Assembly: GCF_001640805.2 (NCBI RefSeq)
Contig: NC_066850.1
Coordinates: 17,233,036-17,297,035 of the forward strand
Direction of reading: 5' to 3'
Length of the DNA stretch: 64,000 bases
DNA from: Lates calcarifer
Taxonomy: Eukaryota > Chordata > Actinopteri > Centropomidae
Positions within the stretch are counted from its first letter, which is position 1; every line of letters starts with the position of its first letter. Shown piece after piece: positions 1-11,800 of the stretch. The translations under genes were made by a program, and so were the position numbers. The notes beneath the pieces were generated by a model. The model was not told the origin of the DNA. It searched no databases and was given only the letters and a program-made list of their open reading frames with translations.

Positions 1-248
1 TTGCTATATGGTCTGAGCACACTTTAAGCAGCTTTACCATGTAAGGAAACTGAGATTACACCACATATTGCAAATGCTTGAAGTCTTGCACACTGCCTTA
101 TCTTTTCAGAAACCTTCATTTCATGCATGACTGAGTCAAGATAGAAGAGTGACCTGTGAATAACATGCCATGACTAAAAAGAAACACTCTTAACCACAGG
201 TGTAAGTTCTCCATGTGAAAGGGGCTGAAGATATCATTTCAAACTGAC
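1..248. other. efcab6 intron, left edge
   Basis: AT-rich intronic DNA downstream of exon I. I see no exon, repeat or regulatory signal here. Confidence 0.6.
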
Positions 249-350
249 CTGTCCAACTGAATATTTGTGTTTCCATCTTCTTTACCCAGGCTCATGAAGT
301 GGCTCAAGAAGTGTTTCCATCTCACCGGTCCTGTTGCTCTCACACCATAA
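249..350 (-). CDS. efcab6: efcab6 exon I: end of module 3
   Basis: The acceptor is gtggatcag|T and the donor AG|gtcagt. It joins exon H as SRYGVRATGPVRWKHFLSHF, then MSLGKEDGNTNIQLD. The 'RWKHFLSHF' string is the closing helix of the module. Two bases are left over at the donor, so coding continues beyond the left edge. Confidence 0.85.
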
Positions 351-2843
351 CTGATCCACACACATAATCCATACACATGCATGAAAAATACATTAAACAC
401 AGAGAAGATGACAGCTACATTTTAAGATTTAAAGAGTAAAGGGCAGTGGGTTTGAGGCAGAGGTGGGTGTTAGAAAGAGAAAACAATGATAAATAAATAA
501 TTTTTTTCTTTCCCTACCGACTGGTAAGCTTCTGAAAGGAGTGAGGGTTCATGGGAAATATAAAGCTGCTGAGAACAGCCCTCAGGACATCCTGCTTTAC
601 CAGGCCAGAGTGTGTGGTGTCAAAAGCCTGCACAGCTTGCCACACCGGTGTAGAGTTCATGCACATCTAACAGGTAGAAGAGCACATTAATTTACATAAA
701 TTCATATTTTAGAGACAAATCTCTTGCTTTGTCTTTCTTTCCTCTGTAAGAACAGGAAGTGAGTCATCTGTGGCTTTGGTTGCCATGGAGAACATCCCAG
801 TGCGGCTCTCAGATGCAAGACAAAAAAAAACAGTCCTTTCCACCGCCTTTCCCGCAAATTAGCCATGATTAACACACTAACTCCGGAGCTGATTTTTCTG
901 GGCAAACATTTTAATTAGAAGTGTTCCCTCTGCCGTTTGCATCCTGACGCGCCACTTAGAGCCAATTTACCCCTCCGTCTTTAAAGAGGATAATGCAAGA
1001 GAGAGGGCCAGATGGTGACATGCAAACAAGAGGAATAAAACACGCAAAGGCATTCAGAAAAGACTGTACCTTGTCATAGAAGAGAGTCTGCAGCTTCCTG
1101 TGCGGCAGGACTGATGGTGCATCGCATGAGTTGGACAGAGATCCTGCTCTCTGCTTCCTCTGTTTGACTCTCTCACATGGAGTTGTGACTCGGCTGGACA
1201 CCTCTTAAAAACACAGATTAGATTAAGTCTTGATAGGTTTCATTTTCTTTGCAGATCTGATTTTTTCAATTAATTGCAATCATGTAGGATCTTAGCCATG
1301 CTAGCAGCTTGATTATTGGGATGGTCAGTCCCTCACTCTGGTCTAAATATCTTGACAAATGGTTGGATAGGTCAGTTTTGTGCAGAAATTCATGGTCCCT
1401 GGAGGATGAATCTTCAGTCATTTATTCATTCATTCATTCATTCATTATCTATTCTTCTTATCCATTCGGGGTTGCAGGGGGGCTGGAGCCTATCCCAGCT
1501 GACATTGGGCAAGAGGCAGGGTACACCCTGTACAGACCGCCAGCCCATCACAGGGGCCAACACATATAGACAAACAACCATTCACACTCACATTCACACC
1601 TACAGGTAATTTAGAGTCACCAGTTAACCTGCATGTGTTTGGACTGTGGGAGGAAGCTGAGATACCCTGAGAGAACCCACGCAGGCACAGGGAGAACCGG
1701 GGCTCGAGCCTGGAGGCAACAATGCTAACCACTGTACCACTGTGCTGCTTCAAGATGAAGCTTACTGCCTCTGGAAATAATTCAACAACTGTTGGATGGA
1801 TTGCCATGAAATTAGCTACACATATACATTCATGTTCCTATGTGGGATTAATGTAATAGTAACTTTGATGATCCTCTGACCTTTGATCTAACACCATTAT
1901 CCAGTCAACATTTAAATCTGTTCAATACTTGAATTTATATGTACCTACAAAATTAATAACAGTGGTATTTTGTGTTTAGTAACAGTTGGTGGATTAATAT
2001 GCTTAAGACAGTTATGTAATGTATTTCACTAGTGGTCTGTTGTCTCACTGTTGTTGGATATTTTGTGAAACATGTTCATTGACTTTTTTGTGCAGAGTAC
2101 AACATTGAGATTAATACTACTCTCAAGTCTGCATGGTAAATATGCAGCTGGAGCCAGCAGCTGGTTAGCTTAGCTTAGCACAAAGACTGTCATGGACTGA
2201 ATAATTTGCCTGGCTGTGTCTTAAAGTAACAAACCCGCACCTCTAAACCTGCCTGGTCAAGAAACAGTCAAGGCCATAACCCACTTAAAGTAGTTATGGC
2301 TGAAAGTAGTTTCACATTTAATGGGCAGACATGAGAGCAGTATTAATCTTCTCTCTGTCCACCAACAATGTTGGACCACTCCTTTAAATGGACCCAGTTA
2401 CACTGACACGTTACACTGTTTCCATGCTTTACTTTCATCCGTGACCCAAAAGTAGACTGTTGTAATGCAGTAATGTAGTATCCAGGTAACAGTTCCAGTG
2501 CATGCTGCTAGCATGGCTGTATACTCTTAAAAGTCTTCCTTAAATTCATAATCTTATCCACTGTATCCATACCTAGCTTAGTACAAACCGGAGCAATCTT
2601 AAAGTTATGGCTGTCACCAAAGCCTAGCTCGTCCAGGAACAGTTCGTAGGAAATGGTGGCTGTGTTACTGGGGCTGTAGTGATTCCACAACCTAGATAAA
2701 GCAAACAGATGCTTAAATAAATACACAGGTGTTTTCACAGGTGACCTACAATGTCAAGAAATTCATGTCAATGATGAGATGAGAAAAGAGGTCATGCTTA
2801 ATGTGGGGGGAGAGAGAGAAAGAGAGTGAGAAAGAGAGTGTGC

Positions 2844-2880
<37 letters not shown>

Positions 2881-5800
2881 TGCTGAGCGCTAAAACCAAT
2901 TAAAGCCATTGAAAATGAACCTGTCACACACAATCCTCTAGAGCCGTGTCAAAAAAGTTGAGTGGCGTTTCTGGAGTGGATTTGACTGCAGGGCCCAAAG
3001 TTTTAAAAGTCAATTAGCTCTCTCTCATTCTGAGACAAAGTCTGACCACAAAGTTAGCACCAGTGATCTCGTCCTAGCTGACAGACAACTTCCCACCGCA
3101 GGGAATAACTGGAAATAGTCGGGCCTGGGTTGGTTAGCTGACAACTTGAATATGTGTATGTATGTGTGTGTGCAACACATGTACAAGTTTGCGTTTGATG
3201 ATTTGGATTTGATTATGTGCATGTGTGCTTTTTTTTAAAGTCAGACATTCAGCATTCAACAATAAACAGTTTAGTGAAAGGAATATGATTTGATTTTAGA
3301 ACACAATAAAACAAAACCTTAGTACATTTTAGTAAGTACAACAAACAAATCAAGTGAAATGCAGTAAGCATTGTCAGATGAATTTCCAGATTTATCCTTT
3401 AAAGACAGAATTATTCTATATACTTAAGTCAGGATCCATCAGAGTTGCCTGAAAACACAACTAATAATGGATGTAGAGTAATGAAAACTTAATGCTTGTA
3501 TGTTGGTTGCTAGGATGGTCAATGAATTATCACGTATAGTGTGTGTGGGACCTTCCACGCTGCTGCACAGACTTAACGCGTGACCTGTTGTGTCAAATTG
3601 TATAGCTGTATAAAGCTCTGTACAAAGCCCCACCTCTGAAACTCCTTGTCTGTCAGGTGGATGCAATAGTTGTCCAGGATGCGGCGGAACTCGTGCTGCT
3701 GGATGTGCCCATCTCGGTTGTAGTCAAACAGGTGAAACACTCTGATCATGGTCCTCAGGTTTCCTCCAATCTGTGGGATTCACACACAGTGATTGACAGC
3801 AACAGCAACACTACACCTCGGTTGCGCGTCTGAACTCCTGAACCCGGGCCGACTCACAAGGCTCAGCTCGCCGGAGCTTTTGTCTCTGTGAACATGGTTA
3901 TTGACACGCCGGCCTTGATCTGTGGAAGCCTGGGCCTGTTCCCCAAAGTGCTGACAACTGATGAGGTGGGAGAGAGCAAAGAGGAGATGCAAGGATTGCT
4001 GATAGACAGATGAAATAGAGACGAGCAGGGAGGGCACTGAGGGGGATTATGGGTAAGTAAAGTGCAGACAGAGACATTTATGAGCAGCTTGAAAAGGATG
4101 TGTTATGACTGAAAATATGTACTTACAGGTGATCTGAATCTGGAGGATGATACTACTACGACTCAGTTCTAGTCTGTAGTCACCAAAAGATGTTTTTATT
4201 TGCAAATATTAAATTAGATCCACCTAGAATTTTAATTCTGTTTTAACTGCAGTAGTAGTAGTAGTAGATTTCTTTTTTTATTTCTTTTATAAAAGATTCC
4301 GTATTTTTGCTTTTATTTGAAAGCAGCAGTAGAGATACAGACAGAAAATGCAGAGGCATAAAGAGGAACATGCAAAACGTGGATGTTGCAGCTGTATGGT
4401 CATAACCAGTCCTGCAGCAAGGATACGTCTATAAAATACATATGTCAGCAATGTGAAAGACTTGAAGTAGATCATAGCATCTAGAAACATCATTTAGTGC
4501 TTTATCGCTGCTGTTGAAAATAGATTACAAAAATATGTCATGATCAAAATCACAAGACAGCTTGACAGCTCATGAATTGCTTAGCTAATGAGAATTTTGG
4601 ATTCTAAAACCATCAGTCAAAATCTATTTTAATAGATTATGTGACATACACATACACACATAAAAATCCATCAAAATCTGTGCAAATGGCACTTATATCA
4701 AATCAGCTCAGGTGGGGAGGCCTTCCAGCCATGGTGTCAGCCATGTAATATTGAACTTTTTATTCTGTTTAGGAGTGCCTTTGATTTTTCCAGTTGTTTG
4801 CTTAAATGAAGTCATTGTGCGAAATACAAAAGACATTGCTTCACTGTTCCTCTTTAAGGCTAGAGGACTGTGGTTTTAGTCAAAATTGTAAAAGTCAACA
4901 TTGCCTCAAAGCACACTGACAATACAAGTGATTTGTAATGATTCCACAAATGATGGGACATCAGATCACAAGTAATTGGCATGGATAAGCAACTTACAGT
5001 ATATTGTTGTTTAATTTAGAGAGGCCTCTCTGCGTAGGACTGTAGCAACATGTATCTTTGCAGAGGATTCATGTAAATCCCTACACACAGATCAGAAATG
5101 TCAGTGTCATGTTTCACAAGTGGCTGTCACTTGTAAATTGCAGATAAAAGTCTGTCAAATATGGCATCTGTTTTGACTGGTGAAACATCCAAATGAGTGA
5201 TAGAAAATGAACTTTTAACTGAAAAGTGTGTTGTGCAAAGATGGGCCCCTGGAAGGCAGTAAACCTGGTTTCTGGTGTTAAACTCCACCGCTTTGTATAC
5301 TCAACCATCCAACCACACCTCCTACCTGTCACGTCTGTATAAGGATTCCTTCCTGGACTGTCGTCACAAGAAAAAGTACAGCACTGGTCATTTGTTCAAC
5401 CATACGGAGTCTCTTTAACTCTTGAAACTGTTGTTTTCCCATCTCTTCCTACAGTCAGTGTTGATTTCTTTTAACCATGACCACAACTTTTTGTTAACCT
5501 TTACCAAGCAGTTTTAGTTACCTAAACAAAACAAACCTTGACCATTAGGTAGCATATCAGAAATAAGTTGTTTGTACATTATACAGTATGGTTTTTGGAA
5601 TGTCTGCAAATGGTGAGTACATTATGAGTAAGGTTTGGGGAGATAATGTTGCTGGCAAATAAACTAGAACCATGTTTTTGTTGCCATGTTGCTGCCTAAG
5701 ATTTGTTGCTGCAAATAAAAGTAAAAGACAAAAAAAAATAAAAGGCAAATGTTAACTGCAGGTCTTTGACTAGATACAGACTCCATCTCCTGCACAGTCA

Positions 5801-8800
5801 TAATCAGACCTGCATGAAAAACGCAACTCTCTCTTTCATTTCAGTGGAGCTGGTCCATTGACGCAGTGGTGGTTCCTTAAGGGGTTGCGACAAAAACATT
5901 GCAGGATCCGATCCAGTACAAACAATGCCAACTTGGCTAAACTTTAGCTTGCTGTATTTGGCCAGTGACAGACATATAAGCACAACTCCTTTGTGGATTA
6001 CTCTGTTACACTGTATTTCTAATGTTAACCTCACAAACACTGTGAAAGATGATGATGAAAGATAAAATAGTTGCCGCCATGATCCCTTGTCTGTGACTAT
6101 TATAAACCACTGTGCAGTGTTCTAGCATGTGACTCTGTTTCTCCTGGACCATCACACTGCTAAATTAAATAACATGCTCCCATCAAGCCAGAGGTCTAAA
6201 TACCTGCTAAAAGTCTGACCCTTACACGACCCCACCCTCCTCAACCTTACCACCACACTGCATAAAGGACACACTTCCTGCGCTGGTACTGGACACTGGC
6301 CTTGAACACCAGAGCCATCCAAAATGTACATAGCTCCCTAGGAATACTGTGCTGCATTTGATAGGTACAATATTGGCAAACCAATATGTGAGTCTAACTC
6401 CGATGAACACAATGAGCAGCCCAGCAGCAGAGGACTGAGGATGTGCGGGCACAAAGAGATTGGATATATGTGTAATTTGGAACACCCTCACACTGTGAAG
6501 CTGGGTGATGAGGGTTTGGATCAGGTTAACATTGTTAGAGCTCAGTTGCAGTCAGTCAGTCAGGCCGAGTGAGCACCCCAGCCAAGTCCAGCCCGTCCCA
6601 CTTCTCTCCAATGTCTCCACCATAGCTCCGGGGCGCCACGTTAACCATGGAGGGAACAGGAGCAGAGATACTAAATATACCCCCAGTGACTCTTGGGTAA
6701 TCAGAGTCTTCTGTCGCCCAGAGAAGTCTCCGTCTAATTGCACTCTGATTAGACGAGCTGCCAAGTCTCTCAGTGAAAGGCGTGGAGGAGCCTCCCTCAT
6801 GTGCTGTTACATTGACATTGTCTCTATGCTAAGACACAAAATAGAGCAGATGGAGTAAAGTCAAGTAAAATTACACACGCTGACCTCTGTATTGTTGCAG
6901 TTCACCATCTCCTGCATCACACAAGGTTTCCTATATAATGCCACATTTCTACATCTTTAGTTCTCTTTTAAATCGCAGGGGAGGTGGGGTTTTTTGTACA
7001 GCAGTAACTTTCAAAAATCTTCACTTTTTGTAATCTAACAACTTCAGCTACCGTGCAGCCTTCCTTACAAGCATAACAATTAGCCCTGCATTCACACCAC
7101 CTTTCATTCTGCCAGAGTCAGGGGAAAGGGAAGAGACGCTACACAGCAGCCCCTGTGTTTAAAAAAAGATCAAATGAAAGTGAATTTATTAAAGACAGAT
7201 ATAAATATGATTCTCCCCCCTCCCCACCAATCTCCCTCCCTCCCTCTCCAAATTAGAGGATTCTGTGCTAATTAGAAATGTGTTAAAATCACAAAGGAGG
7301 GAGAGAGGAGATCATACGGTATTAATGAACAGAGACAGAGGGATATCATCCAATCTCCATCTCTATCTCCATCTCATCTCTCCCTCTGCACACACGCACT
7401 CCCCCTCTCCTTTTATCTGCCTTTGTTTCCTCCTCTTCTCAATTCCCTCGCAAACTTTGTTTCCCTTTCTTTCTTCTCCTTTGTCTTCTCAGCCCGTGCC
7501 TCCCCCCTTGCCTTTTTTCTCTCCTACAAATTCCTTGATTATTTAATTTTTATCTCCAATTTCCCCCTTTCCTTTTTCTCTTGTTTTTCCCCCTCCTCTC
7601 TCTCCACTCCCCCGTCCTTCGGCAGTGCCAGCGCTCCATTAGGCAGCTGTGTTCTGGTTGGCGTGGTTGGAGGCCTGGCGCTGTGCCGTGCTCGGAGTGT
7701 CTCAGCAGCCCTCGCCCATCCGTCTGCCCGCCCAGCCCCATGGTCCTTAATTAATGAAAGCTCTGTTGTTTTTGTTTACCGGCCTGTTATATGCTAATCC
7801 AGCGAGCCCTGCATGTGCATGCCCATCCTTCCTTGATGTCTGTTTGTACCCTCTCAGCTGATTAGTATGATCTCAACAGCCTCGACCTAAAGTCAGGTCT
7901 GATAGCCATTTAATTGCAGTGTATTCTCAGCCTTTCTCCTCCTAATGATTCTTGCACATTTCAGGATCAGCTCACTCAAATTACAAAAGAACACATTTCC
8001 TAACTCATCCATCATGGTATCTATCCACGTAGATAGCATTGGTTTACTTCTATTCAGATATCTGTCTCCACCCCAGTGCAATGGAGATGCATAGAATTTC
8101 ACGTGTCGTGTTCAGAGCAACATCTTTTTCCAAAAACTATCTCTGTTACTCTGGACAATTCACAGAACACTCTGACAGCAATTTAGGTGTATCTTTGGTT
8201 TAAGACAAAAAGTGTAAAAAGTGTCTTATCTTAAAGCTCCCTGACTGACTCTTCAGAGCAAAACTTTTGATGGAAATAAAGTGGATGGGACAAGACAAGA
8301 CAACCTACTGAGTTTTTGACCACTAGTGGTGCTATGGAGCAAAACACATGCACACAAAGGGCAGGTGGTCAATTCAAGAAATGTCATAATGCACCGACAG
8401 AGATTAAGAAGACGACTGCAAGCTAGTCAACATTGCACAGTTCACAGTATACTGAATATGCAAATGTTTTAACAGGAATGTGTTTTAATGAGCAACACAG
8501 TCTATTAACAAGAAAACTTCAAACAGCACCTTGAACTAAGATTCCTAAAGTGCATTTCAGTATAGGACATCTGTCCTGTTGTGTACACCACTGCAAATGT
8601 TATCCTTTGTGGAAACATAATAAGACACTTAATATTTTTAAACATAAACCTAATGGATCATTAAATTACACAGAGACCTACGAGTTTATGTTGATGTATA
8701 GTATATCATTCAAAGAAAACTTTTCAATGGATAATACAACCTCCACGACCAGCATCTCCTCCAACACTGCTACATGAGAAGATTCTTTCAGTGTTTTTAA

Positions 8801-11800
8801 GTGTGAATCAATCAGGAGCCAGACTTTTGACTTGTGTTTACCACATCCTTGTGTTAGAATTTGAAAGACAAAACAGGAAATGGAGCAAACTAATGGCCAG
8901 AACACATGGTGTAAAATAATCAGCACAAAATGGCATCAGTCTGAACAGGGGGTTTGACTGATGCACTGGATTTTTTTTTGAAGAGCAAAGTATGTTGAAG
9001 CCAACAGCTGTGTTATTATGAAAATGTCATTCTGAATTCTATTCTGGTAGACGGCAAGAGGCCTCTGAAATAGCACTCAGTGTGAATTATCTTGTGCTGA
9101 TTTGTTCATTATTATATGAACAAATTAGTATAAACTAACATAAATTGAGGTGGGGTTTAGACAGCGCTGAATGAACACATTAATCAATAAAGTAATTAAA
9201 TGAGATAATTTTCCTCATTTGTGACATAGCATCTTTAAACTGGTGTACTTAATTCAACTGACCATTTCTCTATAAATACTGGGAAATGTCGTCAGTGATT
9301 TGTTAAGAATGACGCCCTCTCAGCTGGGCTCAATTAGAGTGATGATTAATGACTAATAAGATGTGTTTGTGCCCACAGCCTTCTACCTCACTTGCATCTT
9401 TGTATTACACAAACAGTGTTGGCAGTTTGTACAGAAGGTAAAATGGGTCATAATTTCTTATTCAGAAAACACTTTTTTTTTTTCTTTTCCTGTAAGAGAC
9501 AAAGTGATGAAACCGACACTCAGTGACACAAAATCACCTACTAAAACTCCCCGAAAGAAGAAACCTGCATCACAGAAAATGACAGGGTGGTAGCTGCGTT
9601 ATAATAAATTTGTAAGTGAAGCACTAATCCTTACATGTCAACACTGTCTCTATCCAGATTTAAGCGTTTGGGGAAATGCAAGTGAAACAGTTCTGACATT
9701 ATTTAATGTCACAGACAAAGCTGCATTCCTGTGTTTTCAACTGCGCTGACTTGTAAACAGTGTGTAATGACAAGGCTTTAAAAGACACTCCACTCTCCTC
9801 TCTCTGTCAGCCAGAGTTCTAACCTTTCCTGTCACTATGAATTATGGGAAGGAGAGGAGCAGAGGGATGGGACAGCTCTCTGAAGAAGGATGAAAGAGGG
9901 AGATGGGAGAAGAGAGAAAGAGATGGAGAGTTGGAGGGGAATGACGGGAGACAGATCACAAACAGGAGCAGAGGAGGACACAGAGGGAGCGTGAAAAGAA
10001 GAGGGGGAAAAAAGAGAAGTGGGAGGAGATCAGACAGCGATCATCAGAGAGCAGAGAGATGAACTTTCTTTTGTCTGTCAATTAGAGGGCTAATTTCTCT
10101 CTGGTTGGGGAAGAGAGTGCCAGAGACAGGCAGCATTAAAGTGGAGCTCAGAGGGATAATAAGGGGCTCTGGGACCATTCTGCTGCTGTCGCTCCCTATC
10201 CAAACATTAGTAGTACAAAGGCACTACATAACCTAAACAACATGGAGGGTCTACAAGAGGGCTTCCCACAAATACTCAAGCTGTGTCTCCTGAAATAGAT
10301 GCAGATTAGACCACAGACCCCATTTGATGAAGATTTGCTCCTGGGAATCCTGACATGGGAAGATTCCTGCTGTTGTACTGGTTTATTCATGGACTGCTCC
10401 TCAGAGCGGCAACTATTTTGATTCTCAGTTGAAAATATAGATTGAAAATAGCTGATTTGCCCCGGACTCCCTGATCAAGATGCCGGTCAGGTCCACAGAC
10501 CTGTTTGCCACAGTTCTGACTGGGTACATTTTGCTCAAAAAGGTCCTGGCTTTTATTTTTATTTTTTGGCACTCTGTGTTAGAAAGCACCAACTCCCTAG
10601 CTTTTTGTTCAGACAGAAACTGCCAAATGCAGCGGACAGTCTTTCACACAAAAGTCTGGACCAGAACCTAGTGTTTTAGCTGGACCTTGTATGGTCAATG
10701 TGCAAAACTAAGGACATAGTTGAAAGCTGTTGTAGAACTGCTGTAAGCAACTACTTTCAATGGAAAGTATTTAAGGCCTGCTTGAAAAGTTGCTAAATGT
10801 CCCCAGGTGACACAACTACAACACAACTGCCATAGTCATTGTATCATTGTGTTGTACTTCCATTCAACCCATTATCTGTTACTTCTCTCTTACTCTCTGT
10901 GCTTACATATTTAAAGTATTTAAAACAGCTAAATTCCTAACACATTACTTGCTTTTCTATTTATGTTATCAACAGAACAAGTACGTAATCAGAATCAGAT
11001 TTATTGGCCATGTTCACACATGAGTTTGGTTCTGGCTGTTGGTGACTCTCTAGCTATCGCTATGTGGCATAGTAGATGTGACTGGTAGTTTTGGTATACA
11101 GGGTTATATAGCACCTGCCAGAGGAGGGGAGTTGAAAGAGGTTGTGCCGAGGGTTAGGGGAATCTGTGATGATTTTCCCTGCTGTTTCCAGGATCTTGAT
11201 TTGGAAGGTGGCCAGGGGACAGCCTAAAATTTTTTTGCACTGTTCGCTGCAGTCTGTTCCAGTCCTGCCCTGTGGCTGCCACCAATCAGACTGTGATGGA
11301 TGTGCATGGGATGGATTTGATGACTGTGCAACTGGTTCATCAGCTCCTCAACTTAAAGGTCTCCACGTTTGACACAGGGCTGCTGGATCTTCTGAGGGGA
11401 AGCAGTGCTGAGGGGTGTCTCCGAAAGACATCTCCACAGTCTTGAGTTTGTTCAGCTCCAAGTTGTTGTGACTGCACCAGAGCATCATCCATTCAACCTC
11501 CCACTGATATGCAGTTAGGTGAGTTTGATGACCCTTATACCATCTGCAAACTTCAGTTTGACAGCTGAGTCCTTGGAGGTGCAGTCATTGGTGAAGACAG
11601 AGAAGAGCAGTGGGAAGCAGAGGATTTCTGGAATGATGTGCTGAACATCACAAATAATATCCTTGCATAAATCTAGCAACGAAGGCACTAAGTTGGCAAC
11701 ATTGCCTGTAAAATGGCAGAGGTAACATAATGTTGCATTAAAAGGAGAAATTTGATTGAGTCTTGCTACTGCCTAAGTTTGTTTGAATTCTGTTGTGATA

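Noticed and set aside
249..350. Possible frameshift in efcab6 exon I
   Set aside because: A first reading seemed to need a one-base shift. Careful re-reading of the complement gives a continuous frame SRYGVRATGPVRWKHFL, so the exon is intact.
9844..10062. Arg/Glu-rich 72-codon frame
   Set aside because: Explained by the purine-rich low-complexity tract.
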